A stretch of 64,000 nt of DNA from Quillaja saponaria (GCA_029379385.1 CM055607.1:29509235-29573234), one strand, 5' to 3'; positions 1-12,373 are shown, counted from the stretch's first letter. The notes: a model not told the origin generated them from the letters alone. Numbers and translations are program-made.

Positions 1-60
1 AGTACCATTAACATGAAGCAAGATGAATATTAATCCACAAAAATCCTCAATTTCCTGCAG

Positions 61-671
61 CTATTCCTATTAACAAGCAACTCTATAGCATCAGCTATGT
101 TTTCTTCACAGCTGGGGCAGCCGGAATTGTATTCTCTGGATTCTACATACTGGTAATTAAAACACGGGACTAACATATCTATTATAATTTACATGAATTC
201 TTTTCCTACATTCACGATTTTATTCTTCTTGTTTATCTGATCAATGATAAACAGATCGATGTTTGGGGGCTTCGGACGCCATTCTTGTTCTTGGAATGGA
301 TAGGAATGAATGCAATGCTAGTGTTTGTATTGGCTGCTCAGGGCATCTTTGCAGCATTTATGAATGGATGGTATTATGGAACTCCAAAAAAGTCATTGGT
401 AAGTACTAAGTAGCATCATCTTTCAATTATAATATGGTTTGTGTATTTGTTAATGTTAAATTTTTAGAAGCATAAACTAACCAATTGCATTAATTTATTT
501 ATGTTGTATACAATGAAGGTGCACTGGATTCAGTATCATGTTTTCATCAATGTTTGGCACTCAGAAAGAGTAGGAACTCTGTTATATGTCATCTTTGCAG
601 AAATCACATTCTGGGGCGTGGTTTCTGGCATCTTGCACAAGTTAGGGAATATACTGGAAGCTGTAAGGTAG
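61..671 (+). CDS. Heparan-alpha-glucosaminide N-acetyltransferase-like protein, C-terminal part (5' end outside window)
   Basis: Three exons in consistent phase: 61-152, 255-398 and 519-671 (stop TAG 669-671), bounded by CTGCAG|CT, CTG|GTAATT, ACAG|ATC, TTG|GTAAGT and GAAG|GTG. The protein is strongly hydrophobic with several membrane helices and carries the family's typical C-terminal blocks PFLFLEWIGMNAMLVFVLAA, FMNGWYYGTP and HVFINVWHSERVGTLLYVIF. This matches plant relatives of lysosomal HGSNAT (DUF1624/DUF5009 group), multi-pass membrane proteins thought to move acetyl groups from acetyl-CoA across a membrane; the plant substrate is not established as far as I know. The first of the three exons begins two bases into a codon, so the gene continues upstream of the window. 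It is convergent with the ACR10-like gene. The family is secure; the biochemical role is inference. Confidence 0.9.
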
Positions 672-1872
672 AAAGCAAAAAAGAAAATATGTATAAAATG
701 GAAAACCTGCAATTTGTTATACCTGAATTCTTCTTTGATTTAAAAAGTAAAGTGCCTCGAATTTGGTTGTTAGTTCTCAGTGCAAACATAAACGACTGTG
801 AAGCAATAGGAACACCAAATATCTTATTGTATCAAGCGGGCATGGAAAAGAAAGTATGATAGATTGTGCTACCAAACACAATTTCATTGATGGGTCTGCG
901 AATCATGTAATTTAAAGATATGGCAGGATAATGACATTATGATATTTTTATACAGGTGTGACATTGACAATCAAATTTGTCTAATAAAAAAGAAACCCAG
1001 AAAATAAGCAAAAGAATCTCAGGAAAATGTTTCTAAACTAGTGCTAAGGTTTTGTCAAAAGCAACAGATTTTTGACAAGGAATAGAGAACAAAGGAATCA
1101 TGTCCAAAGGTGCCATTGATTAAAAATATAACATGTTCTTGTTAAAACTGCCAGGAATCTTGATCAACCGCAAAGTGACAAATTGCAGAAGGAAAAAATA
1201 TGCCATATTAGTTTTTAAGATGAGAGAGAATGGCTGTTTTAGAAATTACATTGCCCTAAAGTTAAGGCCATTAGAAACTACACAGCAAGTATCCTCTGCT
1301 ACACAGAGCAGAAGAGAAACTTAGCTACAAAACCATGAGTTAATGACATTGTAAAAGAGAAAAACAATGCAATAGTAAAGATGCAGGGCTAATCTCACCT
1401 ACTTGTACAATAGATTAACATCCAAATGCTTACCGTAGTTCTGATGGCTATTTCCTTATGTTGCAGAATTTCAGAACCCCAAGTTTCTATAGAATTCTAC
1501 ACACAGATATGGTTGCGATTTGCGAGAATACATTATCAAGAACAGGTTACGGCAGAAATTTACAACTGATGGCATGGTTTTAAGGTTTATTATATGAGCC
1601 AGAAGATACATGAAATGGAATCATATTTACCACTTCACAATATTTTCGGATATAAAAAAAACTGCAAATGAAAATATTTGCTCTCATTTTATCTCCTCAC
1701 TACTACCTTCTCATTCTGTACACTAGAGTTAGTAACTGAAAAGTTCTATGCGTGGCACAGCTCATCATTTTCACACATGTATGCCATAATTACATCTAAT
1801 AGCTGATACCTGACCAAGTTATATGTACACGAGCTCATGAGCAACTGCGAGGAACAGTTTAGCAATCATGGA
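672..1872. other. Convergent intergenic spacer with 3' UTRs
   Basis: This 1.2 kb lies between the stop codons of two convergent genes. It must hold both 3' UTRs. It contains AATAAA-like and A-rich stretches but no exon, RNA gene or repeat that I can support. Short open frames here lack family resemblance. Confidence 0.6.
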
Positions 1873-4800
1873 TCACTCCCAACCCATCAACTTTTTCCAA
1901 ACTCCTTCCTCAATCTTGTTTCTTGGAATGGACAACCCATCCCCTTCATCAAGCAAGACTCTGTAGACTTCCCATTCACGATCTCCAATCATGTGTCTCC
2001 CAATTTCAGCCTGTCAAAAACAACCAGCCATACAAATATTTTCCATCAGAGGAAAGATGACAAGGATTAAAGAAATATGGACCAAGTAACTTCTTTTGAT
2101 AGAGTTGCCCAAAGTATAAAAACTGTATAATAGACTAGAACTGCCTTCTGATCACCCATTTAACACATTGCAATAGAAATGCATTCTTAGGTTCATGTAA
2201 CTGGTGTCCCTATAGTATAATACAAGGAACTGAATAGTTACAAGCATAGAGAAGGTCAGCAAGTACCGAAAAGATGCAAATGTCAAGCATCCTCAGAGCA
2301 AGAGTGATATCATAAAAGACATGAGGCCGGCCCTTGCCAGATAACTCCACAGGGTTTGCAACTAGCAACTCAACATCGGGACCCCTGCTCACTACAGCTA
2401 CTCTGAGCGGACGAAGTAGTTCCATCCTCAGACGGGATGACATTGCCTTCTGCTTGCTAGGGTCAACTATCTTTTTCCCATCTGCTTGCATGATAAACAA
2501 GTCAATCTCACAGTTTCGCCTTGGTTTTGTGGAGAAGCGCCCGTAAGAAATCTGGTTACAATAAGAGCAAGTTTAAACTGTGAAGTATGGTGATATGTAT
2601 GTCAAGGGAGCATATGTTACAATAAGAGTAAAACCAGAATTTTGAAATGGAAGCATGCACACAAGCATTCCAAACCATCCATGGAGCAAGGTATCAGTTA
2701 CTATCAAAGCACAAGAAGAACAAACATCTTGCAAGGTCAAAGGAACCTAATAATCCAAGTTGGCCAGAGGTTCCACAAATAAACTGATTACAACAAAAAA
2801 TACAAGTGAAAAAGAAGGAAGCAAATTCATACGAACAATGACGTTCACATTTCAAGAGCAGCATATTAATCACGACACAATATGAGCTAAAAGTCAATGT
2901 CAATTGTATCATGGATTGAGGTTACTTATAAATCAGCGCATATTGAACGCAACAAGCCAACAAATTATATTATCATAATATTGTACTATCAGATGTCAAA
3001 TTATTAATTTACATACCTGAATATTGTAGTCTTTCAGAGTTCTCATGATATCATAAAGAAGACCTTTGTGGTTCTGACAAACAAGTTGCACAAGTGTGTG
3101 AGCAGGACTCAGCAAGTTGTCCATTGATATGGACACACTCTCTGAGGTGAGAATTCCACTTGGAAGCTCATCAGACAATTCCAGGTCGAACATATCTTCT
3201 GTAATTGCAGATGGAAGAAATGAAGATGCCAGCATACAAGCAGCAATTTCTGGACCAACCATTTCAATTTCAAAACTAACTAAGGTATCCTCCAAAACAG
3301 CTTTTAAGTTGTCATATGTGTCATCCTGTCTCTTCTTTGTATGCAGAAGCTCCCTGATATAAGATTAAAAGAGATGGAACTTTCATAAAAGACTGTATAG
3401 CAATCAGTTATTTTGTACAAGCAACTTAATTTCCACTCTCCACAAAAAAAAAACATTTCAAAAGCCTCTAATGGTCAATATTAAACTCAGTCAGTAGTTT
3501 GAAACTTTAATAGCATGATGCCTGAAATTGATGAGTTTCTCAAGCAACATTCTGACTGAGGAAGATGGGGTATAACAGCATGAGGGTGCAGGAGATGAGT
3601 TCTTTTGACTGTCTTCTTGGCTAACTTTTAGAGCTATTTAAATAAAATTCCAATAAAACTGACATATATCGGAGAAAACTCAAAGTTCCTTCAACTAGTT
3701 AATCAACGTATCTAAGCAGAGACAAAGAAAACTTCAATTGCAATAATATACATACAAGTTCTAGGAACATACAACATATGACTGCTATATATATATATAT
3801 ATATTCATACACACATATATCTATATTTATATAGATTTATAGAGAGAGAGAGAGAATTTGAAACCTGGTGTCTGTGATGAAAAACAGATCCATCACTTTT
3901 CCGTCTGGGGTGGTGGATACCTTCACTTTTTCTATGGTAAGCTCGAGCTCACAAAGAACCCCCGTGACATCTGCCACCATAAGAAAACATCTCATCTCCA
4001 TAATAAAGACAGATTTAATTCTGTCATTCTTCTGTGAACCAAATAAGGAAGAAGAAACCATGTCATAATGCAATAGAAGGAAACTATTGGAGTATCAGAA
4101 AATCTAAGAGGACCTGATTCAGCTGGACTGTTTACTTGTCCATGCTTTATTTCATTGCAAAGAACCTCTGATATATGGAATCAAAACAGCAAACTTTTAC
4201 TTTCTTTTGTGATTACTCAAAAATCCAATAAATTTCTTGTGATTCATTTCCCAGTTCGCAAAAGGGTCAACAGGGAAAAAGAAAAAATCAAAAGAGAAGA
4301 TACAACTAATTTAATGGTCTAAAGAAATGAAGGAACTTTTAGTCTTGAACAACATAACCTGCAAATCCCAATATGATTCTTTTTCTAAATAGGAATAACA
4401 GCAATATGGATCATCTTATGAAAAAATAACAGAAATTTAGGAATAAATCAAATAATCCAATATCAAGAAGGAAGTCTTAAACCAATTCGTCATCAAATTA
4501 CTACCAGCTAGATAAATCAACAAACACAATCACAGCTAAGCCGAGATTTTCATTCCACAACAAGAATTTGAACATTACCATGCAAAAGCCCTTTTCGATC
4601 ATAGCAACAGAACTTCAGAAGAAAGACATCAGGTGGCTTCGGCGGCTGCAATTCAGAGCGGTAATAATAAATCCCAGAAGCAGAAGAACAAGAAGGGCAT
4701 GCACCAATTAGTCTTTTTTCCAATAAATTCCATCTCGTCGTCGATTTCCCAATCACCCAGAAAATTAAGTAGCACCATTTCCCATCCGTTGATACGTCTT

Positions 4801-5229
4801 CTTTGCAGAAACACGAGGGAAAATGAATCAATTGGTTACTACACTATTTTTTTGTCACTTATTTCAGAATCAAGGACAGAACTTCAATACACAGTTACTT
4901 ATTTAGCAAATTAAATAAGTACATCAAATCAAATACCAATTACTTGCTTTGCAAAAATGAAGATAAGATAACCCAAAAATATATATATTTATAAATAAGG
5001 ACCCTAACCCATCAGCTTACAATTAAAGTTGATAAATTTGTAAATTTGAATACAAAACTACTAATTTTGTGTTACCTCCTCTAACAATGCTCAGACCAAA
5101 GAAGAGTATGATGCGACACAAATCACAACCCAAACCAGTCTTGTCAGGGCAATTCACAGTAATCACGGTTGGGTCACTCTCCTTGTCTGACTGTCTGATA
5201 ATCACCACATCGTCGTATAGTATACCCAT
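1873..5229 (-). CDS. ACR10: ACT domain-containing protein, ACR10 type
   Basis: Six coding exons on the minus strand: 5076-5229, 4579-4797, 3865-3970, 3017-3353, 2267-2551 and 1873-2010, total 1239 nt (412 residues). All junction phases agree, for example RG|D across exons 1-2 (VRG+DVSTDGKW) and Q|ISYGRF across exons 4-5. Start MGILYDDVVIIRQSDKE and end KKLMGWE match plant ACR9/ACR10, and DVSTDGKWCYLIFWVIGK favours ACR10. Repeated ACT modules can be seen around residues 20-100 (TVNCPDKTGLGCDLC), 112-195 (LKFCCYDRKGLLHD), 250-330 (LVQLVCQNHKGLLYD) and 340-400. ACR proteins are thought to be non-catalytic small-molecule sensors, possibly for amino acids or nitrogen status, and lack the GlnD uridylyltransferase domain. 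Intron 3 carries (TA)n and (GA)n microsatellites at 3785-3856. The exon model is confident; the ligand is unknown. Confidence 0.95.
3785..3856. repeat. Adjacent (TA)n and (GA)n microsatellites in ACR10 intron 3
   Basis: A TA dinucleotide run (about 3787-3803) and a GA run (about 3839-3855) lie just downstream of the exon 3 splice donor at 3864. They are simple repeats with no other visible content. Confidence 0.85.
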
Positions 5230-7500
5230 GTCTTATTCTTGTTATACTTCTTCTTCTGCTTCTTCTTGCCCTTGCTGGGGTTTAAATCCAATCCTTCTCA
5301 ATGCTTGACTAAGATTCAGCTATTTTGATATACTAAATATTCTTTTCCTTATAAAATTTTCTCACTGTGCTCTTCCATAGACAGAAAAAAGCAGAGCTAC
5401 AAAGAGGCAGAGCTTCTCTCGCTTTTGCTTCTGCTACACATGTTGGTGTGAGCTTCTCTCGCTTTTGCTTCTGCTTCGCTTGTTGGTGTTGTTGAATCCA
5501 TTAACTTTCGCTATTTTTGCTTGCCCTAGTTCTCTTCTATTACAAAAATAAATAAATAAATAATAAAAAAAATCTCTATCATCAACATGATTTTTTTTTG
5601 GGCGAACAAGGAGCCTTGTGATGATACATTAAGAAATTTATGTCAGTTGTTCGTAAATTGAACTATTGATCAATAATGTAAATTGATTAAGAATGTGTTT
5701 TTTTTATTAGTTTATAAATTAAATATTTTAACAAATTTTTAGTTGAATTGAAAATATAAATAGATAAACCGATACACATTATTTGAATACTAAATAAATT
5801 GATAAAAATAAGATAAAATCAATTTATGTCACTCTCTTTACTTTTAACAATAAAAATATAAAAACTCATCTACAAGGAGAGAGATTGAAAGTGTTAGTAT
5901 GGCTAAACAAATTTTGAATCCACTCAAATTCATCAAGAACTCAGTGAGTCTAACTCATCAATAATTTATTTTATTATTTAGTTTAAACTAAAAATTAAGT
6001 ATGACTCATTTAAAAAATAAATTTAGTTTTATAAATAGTTCACCAACTATTTACTAATGTGGCAGTTCATTGTCACGTTAACCATTATCTAGTATCACGG
6101 GATTTTTGTACCCCAATTTGATTACAAGTGGAGCCGCAAGCCCCCAGATGGTCCCCTCAAGTGATTTTCTTAAACTTAACGGAAGATTCAAGAAAACTTC
6201 CTTGTCAATTTCTCATTTTTTCTATTCACTCAATCCATATATAAGATGAAAAATATAACAACGTTTTTACAAAATCAACATACCATTTCATGATAAAATT
6301 CCAATTTGAGCACTTCAATTTTAATTATTAAATAAATTTTACTGAAACAATAAATCTAATATTAGTGTTTCTCTTTTCTTTTTTTTCTTTTTTTTTCATT
6401 GTCCGTTTTATTTATTCAATTTATAAAATATTCTATAGCTTTTATATTTGTATGTAAATTTCTTATTCTCTCTCAAATTACATAAACTTAATTTATGTGT
6501 TTTTCTGTGAAAATTATTTTGTTTATATAATTTAATCGACTTATTTTTTCATATTCAATTGATCACTTAATTTTATTATATTAGGCTGTAGAAAATTTTA
6601 AAAAAAATAAAATAAAATTGTGATCTATCAATTTTGCTTGATGCTAACTTCCCGATTGTAATTTTCATAGAATTTAAAATTTTAGGTTATGTTTAAATTT
6701 TATTTTTTTTTTCTATAGACAATTATTTAGTGAATTTATATTTTTATGATATTATTAGATTTATTTACATTAAGAGAAAAAAAAACAAAAAAAATAAGAA
6801 ATAAAATTATAGAAGATAAATCTAATTAAGGAAACATTAAATAAATTTTATTTATTAATAACAAATAATGAGGTAGAGTAATTTTAATTATTTATTTGTA
6901 TTTAAAGGTTTCTGTTGATAAAATTTTAAAAATTCTAGAGAATTAAAAATCTAGAGGATCCAAGGTCTGTTCTTTAAATAAACTGAAATATATTTTTCAA
7001 ACATTAAAGAATATATATCTTAAGTGAGACAATCCCCTAATAGATTATTGCTCCAAATATAAAATAAAACCAAAAATCGTCATTGCACTTAGAACTTCTC
7101 TTTCTCTTTTTTGTTGGCTATGATTATGAATAAAAGATATGAGATAATATGTTACAACATGTCATCAATCTTGGTATATAGTAATAATTTTTGTTTTCTC
7201 AATACTAAATATGGAAACAAATAAAAAGACAAGGAATATAGACTTTGAATCTTACCAAAGAATATACGATTGGAAAAATCATTTAACAAAGAATCTTTCT
7301 AAATCATGTTACGCCGACACTAGATAAGGATAGGGTCAGGCGCTCCATAGCGACCTTTATTTATTTATCTATATTATATGTATTTCTTAATTCATATACT
7401 TTCTACCTATTTTCTATTTTTCTAATCAAAGAATATAATTTGACCAATAAAATATCAAGAGAATCTAATACAGTACTATCAATATAAAATTATTATTTAA
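5230..7500. other. ACR10 upstream region and AT-rich spacer
   Basis: Bases 5230-5550 are the 5' UTR and promoter side of the minus-strand ACR10 gene and are rich in GAAG on the transcribed strand. From about 5560 the sequence is very AT-rich with no long open frame, splice pattern or RNA gene that I can support. Confidence 0.5.
5410..5489. repeat. 40-bp tandem duplication in the ACR10 upstream region
   Basis: Two adjacent 40-bp units (5410-5449 and 5450-5489) both start GAGCTTCTCTCGCTTTTGC and end TTGGTGT. They differ at only a few bases. They lie about 180-260 bp upstream of the ACR10 start codon, in its promoter or 5' UTR. Confidence 0.85.
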
Positions 7501-7509
7501 TAAATAATA

Positions 7510-7900
7510 GGTTTGTTTGGTTAAAAAGTATTTAAATTAGTTGTAAGTAAAAATATTTAAACATAATAGTTTTTTTTGTTAAACTGTGTGTAAATTAGTT
7601 GTTAATAAAAATATTTTTTAAGTAGAACTGTTTAAAAAATACTGTTAAAAATGTGTTTAGATAAATTAACGTAAAATCACTGTGAGATATAAAATATATA
7701 TATATATATGTATGTATATAAGAAAATCTCTAAACTTTTCATTATAGTAAAAACAATCTTCATCCTTTGCTTATAAAATTACAAACAAAAATCATTTTAA
7801 CAAATATTATAGTTATATTTATCTAATAAAATAATTATTGAAACTCATTTGAAATTTTCTTATTTTTTATTTGAAAAAACTTCTTTTAAACAGGGGCAAT
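7510..7900. repeat. Dispersed AT-rich repeat, copy 1
   Basis: This stretch aligns in the same orientation with 35740-36220. Shared landmarks in order are GTTAAA(C/T)TGTGTG, a TACTTTTTAAGTA-like block, GA(T/G)(A/T)A(A/G)TTAACGTAAAA, and CTTATTTTTTATTTGAAAAA at the far end. It is probably a degenerate non-autonomous transposon family. No protein coding is visible. Confidence 0.55.
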
Positions 7901-7964
7901 ATTGGAAAATATATCAATGATTTAAAAAACTAGGTATATCAATTCAAATGAAAAATATCTGCAA

Positions 7965-8060
7965 GGCATAATTCAAGTGGTAAGATATGTTTGAGCTTAA
8001 CGGTTGAGTTGCTACTGCAATGTCAAGGGTTTGAGCTCGTAGAAAAACACTTGTGGGAAA
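7965..8060 (+). mobile_element. SINE-like fragment with tRNA-type internal promoter motifs
   Basis: The sequence has an A-box-like motif (TTCAAGTGGTAAG, about 7972-7984) and a B-box-like motif (GGGTTTGAGCTC, about 8026-8037), spaced roughly as in tRNA-derived plant SINEs. Neither box is perfect, and no cloverleaf can be drawn, so it is not a tRNA gene. It runs straight into the tandem duplication at 8034-8284. Confidence 0.45.
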
Positions 8061-8284
8061 TTGCAACCGTGAACCTCCTAGTTTAGTTAATTATTTTTTA
8101 TGGGTGTTGTATCTAATACTTTCTAAAATTCAGGAGTTCAGTTCTTTTAGAAGCACCACAAAGGCTCGAAAAATACTTGTGGGGAAGTGTAACAACGAAC
8201 CTCATAGTGTAGTTAATTATTTGTTAGGAGAGTTTTTTTTTAGTGCTTTTTAAAAGTCAAGAGTTCTTTCAGAAGCACCATACA
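8034..8284. repeat. Tandem duplication of a ~125-bp unit
   Basis: Two diverged units (about 8034-8160 and 8162-8284) share, in the same order, GCTCG(TAG)AAAAA(C/T)ACTTGTGGG, AGTTAATTATTT, a CTTT(C/T)TAAAA-type block and TTTTAGAAGCACCA / CTTTCAGAAGCACCA. The ends are best conserved. It appears to be a retroelement-derived duplication; the short open frame across it is incidental. Confidence 0.7.
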
Positions 8285-8289
8285 CTATT

Positions 8290-9290
8290 ACTTTTTGACA
8301 GCTGAAAATTACAAAAACTTTTTCAAAGTCATAGTATCACCAAACTCAGGCTTAGTGTTCTTAATTAACATTTTTGATGATATCAAGTTTTTTTACAACT
8401 ATCAAATACCATTTGAGTTTTTTTTATTTACTTTTTTTTTTTACATTTTCTCTTTTTGGCTATGTTTTCAAGATTGAAACTTTTCGATAGTGAGATTGAA
8501 CTTGTAATCAAACATGCTGATGATATCATAAATGTTTTAATTTAATATAATTATATTTATAAAATATTATATGTTAATTAGTGTATTTTAACCATGTATA
8601 AAGTGTTTTCAATTTTATTTTTTAAATATATTTAAATACATATTAGTATGAATTTTTAAAATATCTATAGTTCAATTTATTTTTAATCTTTAAATTTTAG
8701 GGGAGGAGGAAACGATTTAACCACTACAATTGATCGTGATTCAAATCAATCTAAAATATAATCTGAATAATGGTTTAACATTGGTCCAACCGTCGGTCAC
8801 ATCCAATTTTTAAAACCCTGCTTTTAGTCGAAGAGTATTACTCCTTGCAACAACAACCAAAGCAATGGCTATCTGTCATGTTTAAATGCAACAAAACTAG
8901 CAGTAGCCATTTTCACACATATGAAGATTGGGATTGGGATGATGAAGACCTCTAAATCTAATCTAAACTATTAAAGAAGTCTTAAATCACATGGCAATTC
9001 AGAAGTTATTATTTACTGGTCCAATGATTCGTTAGTTTCTTATATTAAAAAGGGAATATGGGCTTTCTGTCAATTTTGGCAATAATGTAGAGACGACCCA
9101 AGTCTAAAGGTTATTTTCTGAACTTCCACTCAAAAATGTTTGCCAATAGATAGATATTTTTATTTTATTTTTGTCGTAAAGTTTTTAGTTTGAACACTTA
9201 GGATATTTGGTCTGAATTTACTTATAAGAGATGTCAATATTAAATATTAATATCAACGAATTATCGTGTTATCATGATAAACAGCCACGA
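8290..9290. other. AT-rich spacer
   Basis: About 1 kb of AT-rich sequence with no open frame, splice pattern or RNA gene that I can support. Its right edge abuts the 3' end of the RTE-type LINE. Confidence 0.4.
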
Positions 9291-9323
9291 CAACTCAACT
9301 CAACTAAGTCTTAAAATCTCAAA

Positions 9324-10766
9324 CTAGTTGGGGTCGGCTATATGAATCCTTTTCCTCCATTCGCATCGATCCAAAACAAGATTTTCATTAATTCCTAGTA
9401 CAGCCATATCTTTCTCGATGACTGCCCCCCATGTAAGTTTCGGTCTCCCCTTTCCCCGTCTAACCCTTGTCACCTGGACCATGTCACCTTGCTTAACTAC
9501 TGCGTCCATTGGCCGACATTGGACGTGTCCAAACCAACGTAGACGATTCTCCCTCATTTTCTCCTCAATAGGTGCTACTTCCACCTTCCTACGAATATAC
9601 TCATTTCTTATTCTATCCTTTCTTGTATGTCCTGTAATCCATTTTAACATTCTCATTTCGGCTACTCCTATATTATGCGAATGTTGCTTCTTAACTGCCC
9701 AACATTCGGTACCATACAGCATAGCTGGTCTCACTGCCGACTTATAAAATTTCCTTTTGAATCTATTCGGGATTTTAGGATCACATAAAACTCCCGAAGC
9801 ACTCTGCCACTTCACCCACCCTGCCTTAATCCTATGGTTTACATCATGCTCAATTGCACCATCTTTTTGTATAAATGACCCTAAATACTTAAACACATCC
9901 TTGGTAGGGATTGTCTGACCGTCTAAAATTATATCATTCGGGCCTCCTCTAGTTTTACTGAAATTGCACTCCATATATTCAGTTTTTGTCCTACTCAATC
10001 TAAGGCCTTTAGATTCTAACGCGTTCCGCCACATTCCTAGTTTAGAATTTAAACCTTCCCTAGTTTCGTCTACCAACACAATATCATCGGCAAACAACAT
10101 GCACCAAGGAGCCCTATCTTGAATATTATAGGTGAGTTCATCCATGACTAACGCAAATAGGTAAGGACTTAAGGATGAACCTTGGTGAACACCTATCGTG
10201 ATCGGGAACTCTCCCGTCATACTATCTACAGTCCGCACCCTAGTCAATACTCCTTCATACATATCTTTAATAACTTCTACATATTTAGTTGGGACCTTTT
10301 TCTTCTTGAGTACCCACCACAAGACTTGTCTTGGCACTTTATCATACGCTTTTTCTAGATCAATAAAGACCATGTGAAGATCCTTTTTCTTTTCTCTATA
10401 TTTCTCAATTAATCTCCTAAGTAGAAAAATAGCCTCCATTGTAGATCTTCCAGGCATAAAGCCAAATTGATTCTCAGAAACTACAGTCTCATTCCTAAGC
10501 CTACGCTCAATCACTCTCTCCCACAGTTTCATTGTATGGCTAATAAGTTTTATACCTCGATAATTCGAACAACTTTGAATATCTCCTTTATTCTTATAAA
10601 TAGGGATTAATGTACTCTTCCTCCACTCATCTGGCATTTTCTTGGTTACTAAAATCTTGTTAAAAAGATTTGTAAGCCAAGTTACTCCAATATCTCCTAG
10701 GCATCTCCAAACTTCTATTGGAATATCATCTGGGCCCAATGCCTTACCATTCTTCATCTTATGCAT
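9324..10766 (-). pseudogene. RTE LINE reverse transcriptase
   Basis: This is an uninterrupted 480-codon frame from the first internal ATG; the domain itself begins further upstream in the same frame. Reverse-transcriptase blocks in order: [15 protein letters not shown] (residues 6-20), [17 protein letters not shown] (67-83), [14 protein letters not shown] (101-114), [16 protein letters not shown] (131-146, first catalytic Asp), [19 protein letters not shown] (192-210) and [12 protein letters not shown] (223-234, with the FADD active site at 225-228). The C-terminal part includes [12 protein letters not shown] and the [12 protein letters not shown] block typical of RTE/Jockey-like elements. 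All catalytic residues are present. It is copied from a retrotransposon and is not a host gene. Confidence 0.95.
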
Positions 10767-10976
10767 AGCTTCTTTAACCTCCTGAGCTCTAATCCGACGA
10801 ACAAATCGACGGTTCGTATCATCAAAGGTGACATCAAGGTCTCCAAAATCACCCCTTGACTCTTCATTAAATAAAGTATCGAAATAAGTTCGCCATATCT
10901 CATTAATCTCGTCTTCCTTAACTAAAACCCTATCAGCCTCATCCTTAATGCACTTAATACGAATTAGGTCTTTAGT

Positions 10977-11539
10977 TCATCTTTCCCTTTGCTTGACAAT
11001 CCTATAGATATCTTTCTCTCCATCCTTTGTCTCTAACTTTTGGTAAAGTCCTTCGCAAGCCTTGCCTCTGGCTTCCCTAACCGCTTTCTTAGCATCTTTC
11101 CTAGCTTGTCTAAAACATTTATAATTATCTTCATTTCTACATTTGTGTAATCTTTTATAACATTCTTTTTTAGCTTTAATAGCTTGTTGAACTTCTTCAT
11201 TCCACCACCATGTCTCCTTAGTCAAAGGTCCACGTCCTCTACTTTCTCCTAACACCTCTCTAGCCGCATTCCTGATACGCTCGCCATCTCATCCCAAATC
11301 ATGTTAGGCTCACCCTCCACCCTCCAAGGATCCCCCTGTAACATTTTATCTCTAAAAAGAGCCATCTTCCCTCCATTCAAATTCCACCATCTAGTCTTAA
11401 TACACTTATTACTTCTATACTTTTGCTTCCGCCACTTAATGCCAACATCCACAACCATAAGTTTATGCTGAGACACTAAACACTCACCGGGTAAAACCTT
11501 ACAATCCTTACAAACAGCTCTATTAACCTTTCTAGTCAT
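10977..11539 (-). pseudogene. RTE LINE linker between endonuclease and reverse transcriptase
   Basis: Two overlapping frames (11249-11539 and 10977-11255) encode the region between endonuclease and reverse transcriptase, including TRWWNLNGGK and TKETWWWNEEVQQAIKAKK. The first frame is continuous with the endonuclease frame past its TGA. Continuity with the second frame needs one extra base near 11276 (reading SVIRNAARE instead of SVSGMRLERC). The second frame ends at a TGA (10977-10979), beyond which the same frame runs on into the reverse transcriptase. Confidence 0.85.
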
Positions 11540-11596
11540 AACAAAATCTATTTGGCTTTTATTCGGTCCGCTACTAAAGGTGATTAAGTGCGACTC

Positions 11597-12373
11597 TCAT
11601 TTTTTAAAGAACGTGTTAGTTAAAATCAGATCATACGCAACTGTAAAATCTAAAATAGACTCTCCACCCTCATTCTTAACGCCATAACCATATCCTCCAT
11701 GTACGCGCTCAAAGCCCTCATTAGTACTTCCTACATGACCGTTCAAATCAGCACCAATAAACAATTTCTCACCTAATGGTACTCCTTGAACTATCTCTTC
11801 TAAATCTTCCCAAAAAGCCTTCTTAGTAGATTCTTCCAATCCTATTTGGGGAGCATAGGCGCTAATGATATTAAATGTCTCCTCGTCTATCATCAATTTC
11901 ACTAAAATTATTCTATCACTTTTCCTCTTGATTTCTACAATCTCGTCATTCAAATTTCCATCAACAATAATCGCCACTCCATTCCTATTTCTAGTCTTAC
12001 CGGTATACCACATCTTGAATCCTGTTCTCTCTATCTCTCTAGCCTTTTCTCCTACCCACTTAGTTTCTTGCAAACAAGCAATATTAATCCTCCTTCTACT
12101 TATAGTATCTACAAGCTCTCTCAATTTTCCAGTAAGAATCCCTATGTTCCAAGTAGCTATGCGAATCTTACCCTGGACTAGCTTCTTTACCTGCACCCGC
12201 CCTCGATGCGAGAACCCTTGCTCATTTTGCACCACACCCTGGCGCCGATGTGGCGCGCCACTAAGGATGTGACGACCCAGCCCTTGCTCATTTCTCACTA
12301 CACCCGGGATCCGATGCAGCGCGTCGCTAAGAGGGTTACGCCCCAACGAATACTCGATAGGATTCATCATCAT
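11597..12373 (-). pseudogene. RTE LINE endonuclease segment
   Basis: An open frame of 258 codons starts at ATG 12373 and ends at a premature TGA. It contains the APE endonuclease blocks IRIATWNIG, ACLQETKW, SAYAPQIG and GADLNGHVG, then LDFTVAYDLILTNTFF. The catalytic-histidine block (SHLITF) lies immediately after the TGA in the same frame, so the stop, not a rearrangement, breaks the domain. The domain would nick target DNA for target-primed reverse transcription. The N-terminal 50 residues contain an internal duplication (see the repeat at 12215-12346). Confidence 0.9.
12215..12346 (-). repeat. 66-bp (22-codon) duplication in the RTE N-terminal coding region
   Basis: Two adjacent units (12215-12280 and 12281-12346) each begin CCCTTGCTCATTT and preserve reading frame. 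They encode related peptides ending GVVQNEQG and GVVRNEQG. They are unusually GC-rich compared with the flanks. Confidence 0.85.

Noticed and set aside
1873..5229. ACR9 rather than ACR10 as the name
   Set aside because: The N terminus (MGILYDDVVIIRQS, FGLSIVRGDVSTDGKW) fits remembered ACR10 better than ACR9; the call rests on memory and should be checked by phylogeny.
9418..9747. 109-codon plus-strand open frame
   Set aside because: Antisense shadow of the RTE reverse transcriptase.
11865..12272. 135-codon plus-strand open frame
   Set aside because: It is antisense to the RTE endonuclease frame; composition and position show it is a shadow.
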